DNA from: Actinomycetes bacterium
GTDB taxonomy: Bacteria; Actinomycetota; Actinomycetes; Mycobacteriales; Pseudonocardiaceae
NCBI GenBank assembly: GCA_021793175.1
Contig: JAJYTH010000023.1
Location: 1-39,267, forward strand
Length of the DNA: 39,267 bases
Direction of reading: 5' to 3'
A program made the position numbers and the translations under genes. Below are positions 1 to 8,091 of this stretch, piece after piece. The notes under the pieces were generated by a model. The model did not search any database. It saw only the letters and a program-made list of their open reading frames with translations, and was not told the DNA's origin. Within the stretch, counting starts at the first letter, position 1, and each line of letters begins with the position of its first letter.

Positions 1-549
1 GGCGATGTCGAGGAACGTGGTCGGCTCGTCGAGCAGCAGGATGGGTGTCTGTTGTGCGAGCACCATCGCCAACCACACGCGCTGCCGCTGGCCGCCGGAG
101 AGCTCGTCGACGAGGCGGTCGGCGAGATCGGCCACGCCCGTGCGGCTCATGGCCTCCACCACCACGGCCTCGTCCTCCGACGACCATTGCCGCAACAGTT
201 TCTGGTGGGGGTACCGGCCCCGGGCCACCAGGTCGCCGACGGTGATGCCGCTGGGGGCGATGGAACTCTGCGGCAGCAGTCCGAGTCTCCGCGCCACCTC
301 GCGCGAGCGGTAGCTGGTGATGGCCTGCCCGTCGAGGTACACCGTGCCCGTGCTCGGCTTCAACATCCGGGCGAGCGCTTTGAGCAGCGTTGACTTGCCG
401 CACGCGTTCGGTCCCACGATCACGGTGAACGACCCATCCGGCACGGTGACCCCGAGGTCGCGGGCCACGACGCTGTCGTCGTAGGCGAGGGTGAGGCCCT
501 CGGCGCGGAGCCTGCTGCTCGCGCTTCCGTCGCTGCTTTTCCCAGTCAC
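1..549 (-). CDS. Fe-siderophore ABC transporter ATP-binding protein (3' end cut by window)
   Basis: ATPase of a ferric-siderophore importer of the FecE/FepC type, acting on the cytoplasmic face with the two FecCD permeases encoded just upstream. Reading the minus strand from a GTG at 549, I see Walker A GPNACGKST (about residues 46-54), the Q-loop LLPQSS, the ABC signature LSGGQRQRVW and Walker B ILLLDEPTTFLD. The last is close to the left edge, so the H-loop and C-terminus lie outside the window (183 codons seen, usual length about 260-280). The GTG overlaps the TGA of the preceding permease in a GTGA junction, which argues for translational coupling and decides the start. Substrate is inferred from the adjacent hydroxamate biosynthesis genes. 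Confidence 0.93.
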   Translation of the reverse strand, partial: MTGKSSDGSASSRLRAEGLTLAYDDSVVARDLGVTVPDGSFTVIVGPNACGKSTLLKALARMLKPSTGTVYLDGQAITSYRSREVARRLGLLPQSSIAPSGITVGDLVARGRYPHQKLLRQWSSEDEAVVVEAMSRTGVADLADRLVDELSGGQRQRVWLAMVLAQQTPILLLDEPTTFLDIA

Positions 550-1631
550 GCGTACCTGCCCTTCCCGCGCCACTCGGACGCCAACAGCCACATCAGGTAC
601 AGCCCGCCGAGGCACCCCGTGGCCGTGCCCACGGGAAGTTGCGCGGCGGGGAACAGTCGTTGCATCGCCAAATCACCCACGGTGAGCAGCAACCCGCCCA
701 TCAGCGCCGACGTGACCAGTCCCGGGTTCGGCGAGCGCGTCAGTCTCCGCGCGAGCTGCGGCGCCGCGAGCGCGACGAACCAGATCGGGCCCGCGGCGGC
801 GGTGGCGAACCCCGCCAGCAGCACGCTCGCCACGATGAGGACGGCCCTGCTGCGCTGCACCCCGACACCGAGCGCGGTGGCCGTGTGGTCACCGAGCTCC
901 AGCATCGACAGCGCGCGGGCTTGCCCGAGAGCCAGCGGCAACAGGACCGCCAACGCCAGGCCGGAGACGGCGACATGGTCCCAGTCGCGGCCGTTCACGC
1001 TGCCCACCAGCCACGCCTGGGCGCTCACGGCGTCGTAGATGTCCGCCCTGGTGATCAGATAGGAGTTCACCGACAGGGCCAGGGCGTTGATGCCGACACC
1101 CATGAGCACGAAGCGATAGCCCTGCACGCCCCGCCGGTACGACAACGCGTAGATGAGCACCGACGTCACGATGCCGCCGACCAGCGCGCCGACCGCGACC
1201 TGCGTCATGCTCCCACCGACGGCGATGATCACCATCAAAGCGCCGGTGGACGCGCCGTTGGTGAAGCCGATGAAGTCCGGGCTGCCGAGCGGGTTGTGGG
1301 TGAGGCTCTGCAGGATCGCACCGCTGACCGCCAGCGCCGCGCCCACGAACAGCGCCGTGAGCAACCGGGGCAGGCGCAGTGTGTTGACGATGAAGTCGGC
1401 GGCACCCTCGCCCTGGCCGGTGATCGCGGCGAGCACCTCGGCCACGGACAGTTCGTACTCACCCGTGGTCAACGTGATCGCCATCGTGACGAGCAGAGCG
1501 AGCGTCAGCGCGGCGCCCACGAACACGGTGCGCGGTGCCACCCGCAGGGCGACGGTCTCGCGACGGGTCCGCAGCACTCTGCCGGTGACGGGCCGGGTCG
1601 TCGAGGTCCGGGTCATGATGTCGTCACTCAC
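546..1631 (-). CDS. FecCD-family siderophore permease (second of pair)
   Basis: Integral membrane permease of the FecCD/BtuC family, FepG-like, 361 residues, about ten hydrophobic segments. Family hallmarks are visible: the block around LRLPRLLTALFVGAALAVSG, the SLTHNPLGSPDFIGFTNGAS loop, and the cytoplasmic coupling loop near the C-terminus LAAPQLARRLTRS. It should pair with the permease encoded at 1628-2683 and the ATPase at 1-549. I chose the GTG at 1631, which overlaps the previous stop (GTGA); an ATG at 1616 is a possible internal start. The reading frame stays open further upstream to 2720, but that extension runs antisense-frame through the first permease and is not coding. Confidence 0.93.
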   Translation of the reverse strand: MSDDIMTRTSTTRPVTGRVLRTRRETVALRVAPRTVFVGAALTLALLVTMAITLTTGEYELSVAEVLAAITGQGEGAADFIVNTLRLPRLLTALFVGAALAVSGAILQSLTHNPLGSPDFIGFTNGASTGALMVIIAVGGSMTQVAVGALVGGIVTSVLIYALSYRRGVQGYRFVLMGVGINALALSVNSYLITRADIYDAVSAQAWLVGSVNGRDWDHVAVSGLALAVLLPLALGQARALSMLELGDHTATALGVGVQRSRAVLIVASVLLAGFATAAAGPIWFVALAAPQLARRLTRSPNPGLVTSALMGGLLLTVGDLAMQRLFPAAQLPVGTATGCLGGLYLMWLLASEWRGKGRYA

Positions 1632-2683
1632 AGGCTGGCCAGCCTCCGCCGTCGGCACAGAGCACAGAACACGGGCACCCCGATCACCGCGGTGACGATG
1701 CCGACCTGCACCTCGCCCGGGGACGCGATCACGCGGCCGATCACGTCCGAGCCCACCAGCAGCAGCGGCGCGAGCACCAGCGAGTACGGCAGCACCCAAC
1801 GTTGGTCCGGGCCCACCAGCAGTCGAGCCGCGTGCGGCACCGCCAACCCCACGAACGCGACCGGACCGATCGCCGCCGTCGCCGACCCGCACAACAGGGT
1901 CACCGCGATCGCCCCGAGCACCCGGGTGCGGTTCGGGTGGGAACCGAGGGCCCTGCCGAGGTCGTCGCCCATAGCCAGCGCGTTCAACGACCGCACCAGC
2001 GGCAACGCGATGACCACGCCGACGACCACGAACGGCAGCAGCGGCACCAGCACGTCGTAGTAGCGGCCCGCGAGTGAGCCGACCATCCAGAACCGGTACT
2101 CGTCGTAGGCCTCGGTGTCCGACAGCAGCACCGCCGTGTTGAACGCGTACAGCACCGCGGTGAGCGCCGCCCCCGCCAGAACCAGCCGCTCGGGGCTGGC
2201 CGCTCCGCGTCCCGTGGCACCGAGCACGTAGACGACGAACGAGGCCACCGCGGCCCCTACCAGCGCGAACCACACGTAGCCGACCACGGAGGTGATGCCC
2301 AGGAAGGCGATGGCCACGACCATGCCCGTCGACGCGCCCGTGTTGACCCCGAGGATCCCGGGTTCGGCCAAGGGGTTGCGGGTCAACGCCTGCATCAACG
2401 CCCCGGCCAGCCCCAACGCGGCCCCCACCATGATTCCGAGCAGGGTCCGGGGAATCCGATAGTCGTGGATGATGATGGCTGCGTCGGAGTCGCCGGAACC
2501 GTCCAGCAGGACGTTCCAGGTCTCGGTGAACGGAATGTCCTTGGAGCCGAGCCAGACGCTGAGCAACGCGACGAACGCGAGAGCGAGCACGGCGGCCAGC
2601 AGCCCCAACGCCCGCAGCGCGTGCGCCGACCGCCGGACGGAAACGGCGTGCTCGGACGCAGTCTCGGGCGCGGCAATCGACAT
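1628..2683 (-). CDS. FecCD-family siderophore permease (first of pair)
   Basis: Integral membrane permease of the FecCD/BtuC family, FepD-like, 351 residues. It has an N-terminal hydrophobic segment (about residues 25-45), the motif DYRIPRTLLGIMVGAALGLA, the ALTRNPLAEPGILGVNTGAS loop, and the coupling loop GLAVPHAARLLVGPD. It is the first gene of a three-gene importer operon (permease, permease, ATPase) with 4-base overlaps. The ATG at 2683 has no Shine-Dalgarno sequence; instead TAGCCT sits exactly at -12 to -7, so the mRNA is probably leaderless, and a predicted iron box covers this -10. Expression is therefore expected only in iron starvation (inference). Confidence 0.93.
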   Translation of the reverse strand: MSIAAPETASEHAVSVRRSAHALRALGLLAAVLALAFVALLSVWLGSKDIPFTETWNVLLDGSGDSDAAIIIHDYRIPRTLLGIMVGAALGLAGALMQALTRNPLAEPGILGVNTGASTGMVVAIAFLGITSVVGYVWFALVGAAVASFVVYVLGATGRGAASPERLVLAGAALTAVLYAFNTAVLLSDTEAYDEYRFWMVGSLAGRYYDVLVPLLPFVVVGVVIALPLVRSLNALAMGDDLGRALGSHPNRTRVLGAIAVTLLCGSATAAIGPVAFVGLAVPHAARLLVGPDQRWVLPYSLVLAPLLLVGSDVIGRVIASPGEVQVGIVTAVIGVPVFCALCRRRRLASL

Positions 2684-2701
2684 AAGGTAAGGCTAACCGA
2701 A
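2683..2701 (-). promoter_or_regulatory. Predicted DmdR/IdeR iron box over the importer promoter
   Basis: The plus-strand 19-mer TAAGGTAAGGCTAACCGAA matches the actinobacterial iron-repressor consensus TTAGGTTAGGCTAACCTAA at 16 of 19 positions by my count. On the minus strand it overlaps a -10-like TAGCCT (2690-2695) and touches the ATG at 2683; a TTGAGT lies about 19 nt further upstream. Binding of an iron-loaded repressor here would block initiation directly. This is sequence matching only. Confidence 0.75.
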
Positions 2702-2761
2702 CGAACGCCTCGGAACTCAAAACAGTAAGCTACACCATTCCGCCGTTCACGCGGTCCCGTG

Positions 2762-2799
2762 CATTCGGCTCGGCATTCCGGCCCGGCATTCCGGCTCGG
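2762..2799. repeat. Three tandem imperfect 13-nt repeats
   Basis: Three head-to-tail copies of a unit like CATTCCGGCTCGG (the first lacks one C, the second has one T-to-C change). They lie between the mbtH-like gene and the importer promoter. No function is evident; a replication-slippage product is likely. Confidence 0.6.
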
Positions 2800-2800
2800 C

Positions 2801-2822
2801 GCCTCGACACATTCTCCGAGGC
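2801..2822 (-). terminator. Hairpin downstream of the MbtH gene
   Basis: GCCTCG (2801-2806) and CGAGGC (2817-2822) form a perfect 6-bp stem with a 10-nt loop, about 35 nt past the stop of the MbtH-like gene. There is no T-tract, so this is a weak terminator candidate; it would separate the biosynthetic transcript from the importer promoter. Confidence 0.35.
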
Positions 2823-2858
2823 CGAAGAGCCAGTCCCCACATCCTTCTCAGGCCTTCT

Positions 2859-3065
2859 TCAGCCCTCGACGGCCCGCAGACTCGCCGGACGCAGATCCGT
2901 CCAGTGTTCTTCCACGTAGTCCAGGCAGGCCTGCCTGGTGTCCTCGCCGAACACCACGCGCCAGCCGCCGGGCACGTCGACGAACGACGGCCACAGCGAG
3001 TGCTGCTCCTCGTCGTTCACAAGCACGTAGAACCGCCCCTCGGGATCGTCGAACGGGTTCGTCAC
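2859..3065 (-). CDS. MbtH-like protein
   Basis: Small (68 residues) MbtH-family chaperone/activator of NRPS adenylation domains. The family signature is complete: [10 protein letters not shown] (about residues 17-26), then PGGW (32-35) with the downstream [14 protein letters not shown]. It starts at GTG 3065 with AAGGGAAG about 6 nt upstream. It lies 66 nt downstream of the ornithine monooxygenase and is probably cotranscribed with it. An MbtH protein implies an NRPS partner nearby, which is not in this window and is expected beyond the left edge (inference). Confidence 0.95.
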   Translation of the reverse strand: MTNPFDDPEGRFYVLVNDEEQHSLWPSFVDVPGGWRVVFGEDTRQACLDYVEEHWTDLRPASLRAVEG

Positions 3066-3131
3066 AGTCGCTTCCCTTCCTTCGTGGTGCCTTCCGTGTC
3101 TTCCTCGTCCGCCCCCGCCCGCCGCTTTTCG

Positions 3132-4499
3132 TCAACCGGCCATGCCGACGATTTCGTGGGCGTAGGCGGACCGCCCCTCGGAATCGGTGGTTCCGGGCCC
3201 GGGCTCTCCCCCTTTCGTCTCGGAAACCCGGGCCACGACCGAGTCGAGGATCTCCTGCGCTCGCACGGCGTTGTTCGACAACAGAGACGACGTGATGCCG
3301 TGGGTGTGCTCGGTCGAACCGCCCTGGACGTACACGGCGGCACCGGAGTCCGGCGTGGTGAGCAGCCGGTAGTCCCGCGCCACGAGCGGCCTGCCCTCGT
3401 CGTCCCGGCGACAGATCGACGCGGCGTCACCGAGCAGTGTCGTCACTTCACTGGGCCGATAACCGGTGGCGCAGACGAGGGCGTCGGCGTCGAGCACCGT
3501 GTGCGTGCCCGTGGTCAGCGATTCCACCGTGACGCGCACGGCGGAGTCGGTCTCGGCCAGTTCTGTGATCCGCGAGGTGCGGAAGATACGAAGCCGCTCG
3601 ACGCCCAGCACCTTCTCGCGGTAGTGCCGGCGGTAGAGCTCCTCGATCAGATCGAGATCGACCACCGAGTAATTGGTGTTGGAGTGGTAGTCCAGGATCC
3701 GCTTGCGGACCTCGGGCGGCGCGTCGTGGAACTCGTCCACGGTTTCCGGGTCGAAGACTCGGTTGGCGAAGGGACTGTCATCGGAAGGGCTGTAGCCTGA
3801 CCGCGAGAACACCGCGCACACCTCGGCGTCGGGGAAGCGGTCGTGCAGCAGCGCGGTGGTCTCGGCGGCGCTCTGCCCCGCTCCCAGCACGACGAACCGC
3901 GACGCCGAGGCCAAGCCATCCACTTTGTACAGCAAATCGCTGTTGTGCCACACGCGTTCCGACTCGGCGATCCCTTCGGGCAGCGAGGGGACCAGGCCGG
4001 TGGCCATGGCCAGATTGCGCGCGGTGTACACTTTGCCGGCGCTCGTGTGCACCTCGAAACACGCGATCTCGGCACCGTCCACCACGGGACGCACGGCCGT
4101 CACCTCGGTGTCGTACCGCACCAGGTCGCCGACCCGCTCGGCCGCCCAGCAGAAGTAGTCGTGGAACTCTATCCGCAGCGGGAACAGCGTCTTGTGATTG
4201 ATGAAGTCGGCCAACCTGCCCCGCTCGTGCAGGTAGCACAGGAAGCTGAAGTCGCTGGCCGGGTTGCGCATGGTGACCAGGTCCTTCAAAAACGACACCT
4301 GCATGGTGGCGTCGTCGATCAACATCCCGCGGTGCCAGCCGAACGTCTTCTGGCGCTCGAGGAACCGGACGTTCAAACACGGACCTCGCGAGGCGGCGTT
4401 GTGTTCGGACACGGCGATGGCGAGAGCCAAGTTGGATGGTCCGAATCCCACGCCGAGGAGGTCGTAGACCGGTCCCTCATCTCGCAGCACTGTCGACAT
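3132..4499 (-). CDS. L-ornithine (or lysine) N-monooxygenase, siderophore biosynthesis
   Basis: FAD- and NADPH-dependent N-hydroxylating monooxygenase of the SidA/PvdA/IucD family, 455 residues, giving N5-hydroxy-ornithine (or N6-hydroxy-lysine) for hydroxamate siderophores. Visible are the FAD motif GVGFGPSNLALA (residues 16-27), the substrate/flavin region KTFGWHRGMLIDDATMQVSF (51-70), the NADPH motif GAGQSAAE (206-213) and the ATGYRPS motif (344-350). Ornithine is favoured over lysine because the divergent neighbour is a formyltransferase of the kind that makes N5-formyl-N5-hydroxyornithine. The ATG at 4499 faces a shared intergenic region with two iron boxes. Confidence 0.94.
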   Translation of the reverse strand: MSTVLRDEGPVYDLLGVGFGPSNLALAIAVSEHNAASRGPCLNVRFLERQKTFGWHRGMLIDDATMQVSFLKDLVTMRNPASDFSFLCYLHERGRLADFINHKTLFPLRIEFHDYFCWAAERVGDLVRYDTEVTAVRPVVDGAEIACFEVHTSAGKVYTARNLAMATGLVPSLPEGIAESERVWHNSDLLYKVDGLASASRFVVLGAGQSAAETTALLHDRFPDAEVCAVFSRSGYSPSDDSPFANRVFDPETVDEFHDAPPEVRKRILDYHSNTNYSVVDLDLIEELYRRHYREKVLGVERLRIFRTSRITELAETDSAVRVTVESLTTGTHTVLDADALVCATGYRPSEVTTLLGDAASICRRDDEGRPLVARDYRLLTTPDSGAAVYVQGGSTEHTHGITSSLLSNNAVRAQEILDSVVARVSETKGGEPGPGTTDSEGRSAYAHEIVGMAG

Positions 4500-4546
4500 A
4501 CGTGTCCCATCGCGGTCGGTGAACTCCGAACTCAGGGAACCCTAAC

Positions 4547-4565
4547 CTAAGTTAGCCAAGCCTTA
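4547..4565 (-). promoter_or_regulatory. Predicted iron box for the ornithine monooxygenase
   Basis: Read on the minus strand, TAAGGCTTGGCTAACTTAG matches the iron-box consensus at 14 of 19 positions. It is embedded in a stretch (4541-4571) that carries several further TTAG/CTAA half-sites, so two repressor dimers could bind side by side. It lies about 50 nt upstream of the monooxygenase ATG at 4499. Confidence 0.6.
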
Positions 4566-4605
4566 GTTAGCCCCATTCGGTGATCTTTTCCCTAGCCGCA
4601 CCGCC

Positions 4606-4634
4606 TTGCGAACTTAGGCAAGGCTTGCTTAACT
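4606..4634 (+). promoter_or_regulatory. Promoter of the formyltransferase with an iron box in its spacer
   Basis: TTGCGA (4606-4611) and TTAACT (4629-4634) are separated by 17 nt. The dyad TTAGGCAAGGCTTGCTTAA (4614-4632; 14 of 19 matches to the iron-box consensus and self-complementary in its outer arms) fills the spacer and enters the -10. This geometry predicts repression by occlusion of RNA polymerase when iron is plentiful. Confidence 0.65.
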
Positions 4635-4668
4635 AGGCCCGCTTGCCGTCGACAGCCTGGGAGGGACG

Positions 4669-5619
4669 ATGCGGATCGCGATGTTCGGCTACCAGACCTG
4701 GGGGCACCGAACCCTGCGGGCACTGCTGGAATCCGAACACGACGTGGCGCTCGTCGTCACCCACCCACAGTCCGACCACGCCTACGAACGCATCTGGGCG
4801 GACTCCGTGGCGGACCTCGCGACGGAACACGGCGTCGAAGTGGTGCTGCGCAACCGTCCCGACCAGGCACTCGCCGACCGACTCGCCGAACTGGAACTCG
4901 ACCTCATCGTCGCCAACAACTGGCGCACCTGGATCCCACCGGAGATCTTCCGCCTGCCCGAACACGGCACGCTCAACGTGCACGACTCCCTGCTCCCGGC
5001 CTACGCGGGCTTCTCCCCGATCATCTGGGCACTGCTGAACGGCGAGAAGGAAGTCGGCGTCACCGCCCACATGATGGACGACGAACTCGACGCCGGGCCC
5101 ATCCTGCTGCAACGGGCCGTCGAAGTCGGCCCGCGGGACACCGCCACCGACCTGTTCCACAAGACGGTGGACCTCATCGAACCTTTGGTGTCGGAGTCGC
5201 TCGAACTCATCGCCTCCGGCCGTGCCAACCCCGTGCCCCAGGACCGGAGCAAGGCCAGCTTCTTCCACAAACGTTCCATCGAGGACAGCCGCATCGACTG
5301 GGCCTGGCCCGCCGAGGACATCGAGCGGCTGATCCGCGCCCAGTCGGACCCCTACCCGAACGCCTTCACCTACTACCGCGACCAGCGCATCAGGATCACT
5401 GAGGCGTTCGTGACGGAACGGTCCTACGGCGGCACCCCGGGCCGGGTCTTCATCAGGGAAGGCGACGGCGTGGTCATCGTCGCGGGAGCGGACGCGCGAT
5501 ACGGACGCAACCCCGGCCTGGCGATCGAACGTCTACGCACCGATGACGGCGTTGAACACGCCGCCACCGATTTCTTCCGCTCCATGGGCGGCTATCTCAC
5601 CCGGTACCCGGAAAGCTGA
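4669..5619 (+). CDS. Formyltransferase for N-hydroxyornithine (Fmt-like)
   Basis: N10-formyltetrahydrofolate-dependent formyltransferase, 316 residues, same fold as methionyl-tRNA formyltransferase. The catalytic triad is recognisable as N103 and H105 in TLNVHDSLLP and D141 in DAGPIL. In a siderophore locus, homologues such as CchA of the coelichelin pathway formylate N5-hydroxyornithine, so that role is inferred rather than translation initiation. ATG 4669 has GGGAGGG a few bases upstream. It is transcribed divergently from the N-monooxygenase, from a promoter overlapped by an iron box. The pathway product would contain N5-formyl-N5-hydroxyornithine. Confidence 0.88.
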   Translation: MRIAMFGYQTWGHRTLRALLESEHDVALVVTHPQSDHAYERIWADSVADLATEHGVEVVLRNRPDQALADRLAELELDLIVANNWRTWIPPEIFRLPEHGTLNVHDSLLPAYAGFSPIIWALLNGEKEVGVTAHMMDDELDAGPILLQRAVEVGPRDTATDLFHKTVDLIEPLVSESLELIASGRANPVPQDRSKASFFHKRSIEDSRIDWAWPAEDIERLIRAQSDPYPNAFTYYRDQRIRITEAFVTERSYGGTPGRVFIREGDGVVIVAGADARYGRNPGLAIERLRTDDGVEHAATDFFRSMGGYLTRYPES

Positions 5620-5626
5620 GACGAAA

Positions 5627-5647
5627 CGGGGCGCTCCAGATGCCCCG
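5627..5647. terminator. Hairpin between convergent genes
   Basis: CGGGGC (5627-5632) pairs with GCCCCG (5642-5647) around a 9-nt loop, 8 nt after the formyltransferase stop and 13 nt before the stop of the convergent oxidoreductase. It may serve both directions. No T-tract follows. Confidence 0.5.
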
Positions 5648-5659
5648 CCGTCACAACCG

Positions 5660-6658
5660 TCACAACCGGACGAGCATCTTGCCCGTGTTACCGCCCGCGA
5701 GCAGGTCGAGGAACGCCTGGGGCGCCTGCCGGATACCGTCCACCACGGTCTCCTTGTAGACGATCTTGCCGTCCCGCACCAACGGCGAGACCTCGTCCAG
5801 AAACGTCGGCCGCAACTGCTCGTGGTCGCCGACCAGGAACCCGCGCATGGTGAAGCGCTTGGCGATGATCTGTGCCAGGTTGCGTGGCGCCGGCGTCGGC
5901 TCGGTGGCGTTGTACTGGGAGATCATGCCGCACACCGCGATCCGGCCGTGCACGTTCAGCGCGCCGATGGCCGCTTCGAGATGCTCGCCACCGACGTTGT
6001 CGAAGTACACGTCCACACCGTCGGGTGCGGCCTGGCGCAGTTGCTCCCGTACCGGGCCGTCCTTGTAGTTGAACGCGGCGTCGAAGCCCAGCTCGTCACG
6101 CAGCCACCGCACCTTCTCCGCCGAACCGGCGCTGCCGATGACCCGCTTGGCACCGCGCAGCTTGGCGAGCTGGCCGACCAGCGAACCCACGGCCCCGGCC
6201 GCACCGGACACGAACACCGTGTCGCCCTCACGCATCTTCGCCACGTCGAACAACCCGGCGTACGCGGTCAAGCCGGGCATCCCCAGCACACTCAGGTGCG
6301 CCTGCACCGGCGCGGCAGCGGGATCGAGCTTGCGCGCGTGGGCCGGGTCGAGCACGGCGTGCGTACGCCAGCCGAGACCGTGCAGCACCACGTCACCGAC
6401 GGCGAACTCATCGGTGTTCGACTCGACGACCTCACCGATCGCACCGCCGTCCATGACCTCGCCCACCTGGAACGGCGCCACATACGACTTCGCCGAGCTC
6501 ATCCGGCCCCGCATGTACGGGTCCACCGACATCCACGTGTTCCGGACAAGGATCTGCCCAGCACCCGGCTTCGGCACCTCCACGTCGACGATCTCGAAGT
6601 TGTCCGGGGTCGGCATCCCCTCCGGACGAGCCGCGAGCCGAACTTCCGTCGCCGCCAT
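5660..6658 (-). CDS. Zinc-free MDR NADP-dependent oxidoreductase
   Basis: Medium-chain reductase of the leukotriene B4 dehydrogenase/curcumin reductase-like group, 332 residues, likely reducing alpha,beta-unsaturated ketones with NADPH. The nucleotide-binding motif GAAGAVGSLVGQLAK, the block YFDNVGGEHLEAAI and the N-terminal MSVDPYMRGRM are typical, and no structural zinc cysteines are seen. I start at the ATG at 6658, which overlaps the upstream stop by one base (TGATG); a TTG directly before it is possible. The stop codon lies in a tandem duplication of the 9-mer CGGTTGTGA, so a second in-frame TGA follows immediately. It is the last gene of a run with the SRPBCC and YbaK genes. Confidence 0.92.
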   Translation of the reverse strand: MAATEVRLAARPEGMPTPDNFEIVDVEVPKPGAGQILVRNTWMSVDPYMRGRMSSAKSYVAPFQVGEVMDGGAIGEVVESNTDEFAVGDVVLHGLGWRTHAVLDPAHARKLDPAAAPVQAHLSVLGMPGLTAYAGLFDVAKMREGDTVFVSGAAGAVGSLVGQLAKLRGAKRVIGSAGSAEKVRWLRDELGFDAAFNYKDGPVREQLRQAAPDGVDVYFDNVGGEHLEAAIGALNVHGRIAVCGMISQYNATEPTPAPRNLAQIIAKRFTMRGFLVGDHEQLRPTFLDEVSPLVRDGKIVYKETVVDGIRQAPQAFLDLLAGGNTGKMLVRL

Positions 6659-7101
6659 CAATTACCCCGCACTTCCTCGGCGAGCTTGCTCAGCACGCCG
6701 TCGTAGATCCGCTGCAATCCCTTGGGCGCGAAGATCCTCTCGAAGAAACCACCGATGCCACTCGCGCCCTGCCACGTGGTCTCCACCCGCACCACACTGC
6801 GATCGCCCTCGGGCCGCACCGTCCAAGTGGTGACCATGCTGGAGTTCGTGTCGGTCTCCACGAGCGTGCCCGGCTGCGGCTCGCTCACCGTGGCGTGGAC
6901 GTCGCGCACACGTTTCGACGTGGCCTGCAACTTCCAGCGCGCCACCGTTCCCTCGCCGTCACCGCCCTCCACGAGGGTGTAGTCGCGGTACTCCTCCGTG
7001 AGGATGCGGGGCCGGACTTCGCGATAGTCGGCGAGCTTCTCCCGCACTTTCTCGGCGGGCGCGTCGACGCTCCGCTCGGCCGTGGCCGTGACCCTTCCCA
7101 T
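6658..7101 (-). CDS. SRPBCC-family (polyketide cyclase/START-like) protein
   Basis: Small START/Bet v1-like ligand-binding domain protein, about 147 residues. The pattern MGRVTATAERSVDAPAEKV at the start and the C-terminal amphipathic helix GLQRIYDGVLSKLAEEV are typical of the family. The substrate is unknown. The start is uncertain: ATG 7101 has AAAGG 10 nt upstream; ATG 7110 and GTG 7143 (directly after the previous stop) are in frame. It is translationally coupled to the downstream oxidoreductase (TGATG). Confidence 0.82.
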   Translation of the reverse strand: MGRVTATAERSVDAPAEKVREKLADYREVRPRILTEEYRDYTLVEGGDGEGTVARWKLQATSKRVRDVHATVSEPQPGTLVETDTNSSMVTTWTVRPEGDRSVVRVETTWQGASGIGGFFERIFAPKGLQRIYDGVLSKLAEEVRGN

Positions 7102-7143
7102 CCAGCCCATACCTTTCTGCGATTCCGCTGTGTCGGCTCGCAC

Positions 7144-7683
7144 TCACTTGGCGAGTCCGTCGATCACCTCGGCGCCGGGCAGCTTCGCCAACGCCGCGCC
7201 GGTGACCAACACCTTGCTACCCCGGATGCCGCTGCCGACAACCACTTCCGGCGCAGAAGCCACGGCCTGGTCGATGAGGATCGGCCAGTCGGAAGGCAAA
7301 CCGATCGGCGTGATACCGCCGTAGGCCATGCCGGTGAGTTCCACCGCCTCCTCCATGGGGGCGAACGACGCCTTCCGCACGTCCAACCTGCGGCGGATCA
7401 CGTTGTTGACGTCGGCGCGCGTGGTGGCGAGCACGAGCGCGGCGGCGTAGCGGACCTCGCCCGCGCGCTTACCGGAGACGACCACGCAGTTGGCCGAGGC
7501 CGACAGCGGTGACGAATACGCCTCGCAGAACTCAGCGGTGTCGGCCAGGTCAGGGTCGATCTCCACCACGGCCACCGGGCCGTCGACCGACTCCAAGGCG
7601 TCGGCCACGGGCTCGGCCACCAGATCACGCCGCTCGGAGACCGGGACAGGCATCAGCGTCCCCGCGATGCTCCAGTTACTCAA
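7144..7683 (-). CDS. YbaK/EbsC-family aminoacyl-tRNA deacylase-like protein
   Basis: A 179-residue protein with the YbaK/prolyl-tRNA-editing domain, which hydrolyses mischarged aminoacyl-tRNAs in trans. Family traits are the central VVSGKRAGEVRYAAALVLAT strand-helix and the glycine-rich AYGGITPIGLP motif followed by the SDWPILIDQAV helix and GSGIRGSKV. It begins with TTG at 7683, which I accept because AGGGGGTGA lies about 5-7 nt upstream. It ends one base before the earliest possible start of the SRPBCC gene, suggesting an operon. The exact tRNA specificity cannot be read from the sequence. Confidence 0.9.
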   Translation of the reverse strand: MSNWSIAGTLMPVPVSERRDLVAEPVADALESVDGPVAVVEIDPDLADTAEFCEAYSSPLSASANCVVVSGKRAGEVRYAAALVLATTRADVNNVIRRRLDVRKASFAPMEEAVELTGMAYGGITPIGLPSDWPILIDQAVASAPEVVVGSGIRGSKVLVTGAALAKLPGAEVIDGLAK

Positions 7684-7726
7684 ACGCTCACCCCCTGTTT
7701 TGTTGCCGGCGCCTTACCGACAGGCT

Positions 7727-8026
7727 TTACCACCAGTTGGATCCGCCTCGCTGGACCTCGATGAGTTTCGGCCGCACGTCCACGACGTAGACGAGGCTGG
7801 CGACGAGCGCGGCGAGCCAGAAGATCATGCCCGCACCGTAGAACTGGAACAACAGCATCGCGAGGGTCGCACCGCCCGTGATGGCCATCCACGCCGGCTT
7901 GCTCAACCGATCAGCCGCCGTGAATGCGTCGGCTCTCTGTGTCACGGCGTGCACGAAGGCGAGAAGGCCGACGAGCACGCCCGCCCAGTCGATGACCAAG
8001 ACGATCCAGTATGCGAAAAGCGGCAC
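7727..8026 (-). CDS. DUF2516 membrane protein
   Basis: A 99-residue protein of the actinobacterial DUF2516 family with three to four hydrophobic segments (about 4-26, 46-62, 66-84) and the conserved RADAFTAADRLSKPAWMAI loop. The function is unknown. Start is GTG at 8026; TAGGCT stands exactly six bases upstream of it, the spacing expected for a -10 element of a leaderless transcript, and no Shine-Dalgarno is seen. Its position downstream of the HbhA-like gene matches the Rv0474-hbhA-Rv0476 arrangement of Mycobacterium tuberculosis, as I recall it. Confidence 0.85.
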   Translation of the reverse strand: MPLFAYWIVLVIDWAGVLVGLLAFVHAVTQRADAFTAADRLSKPAWMAITGGATLAMLLFQFYGAGMIFWLAALVASLVYVVDVRPKLIEVQRGGSNWW

Positions 8027-8091
8027 GATTCCAGCCTACGTCAGGACGCAGGCAGGGCCGAGAGCCAGCGAAACACATCACCGCACACCGG

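Noticed and set aside
546..2720. A single 724-residue minus-strand frame covering both permease genes
   Set aside because: Only the last 361 residues look like FecCD; the first half is Arg/Gly-rich and runs over the other permease in a different frame. It is a read-open shadow.
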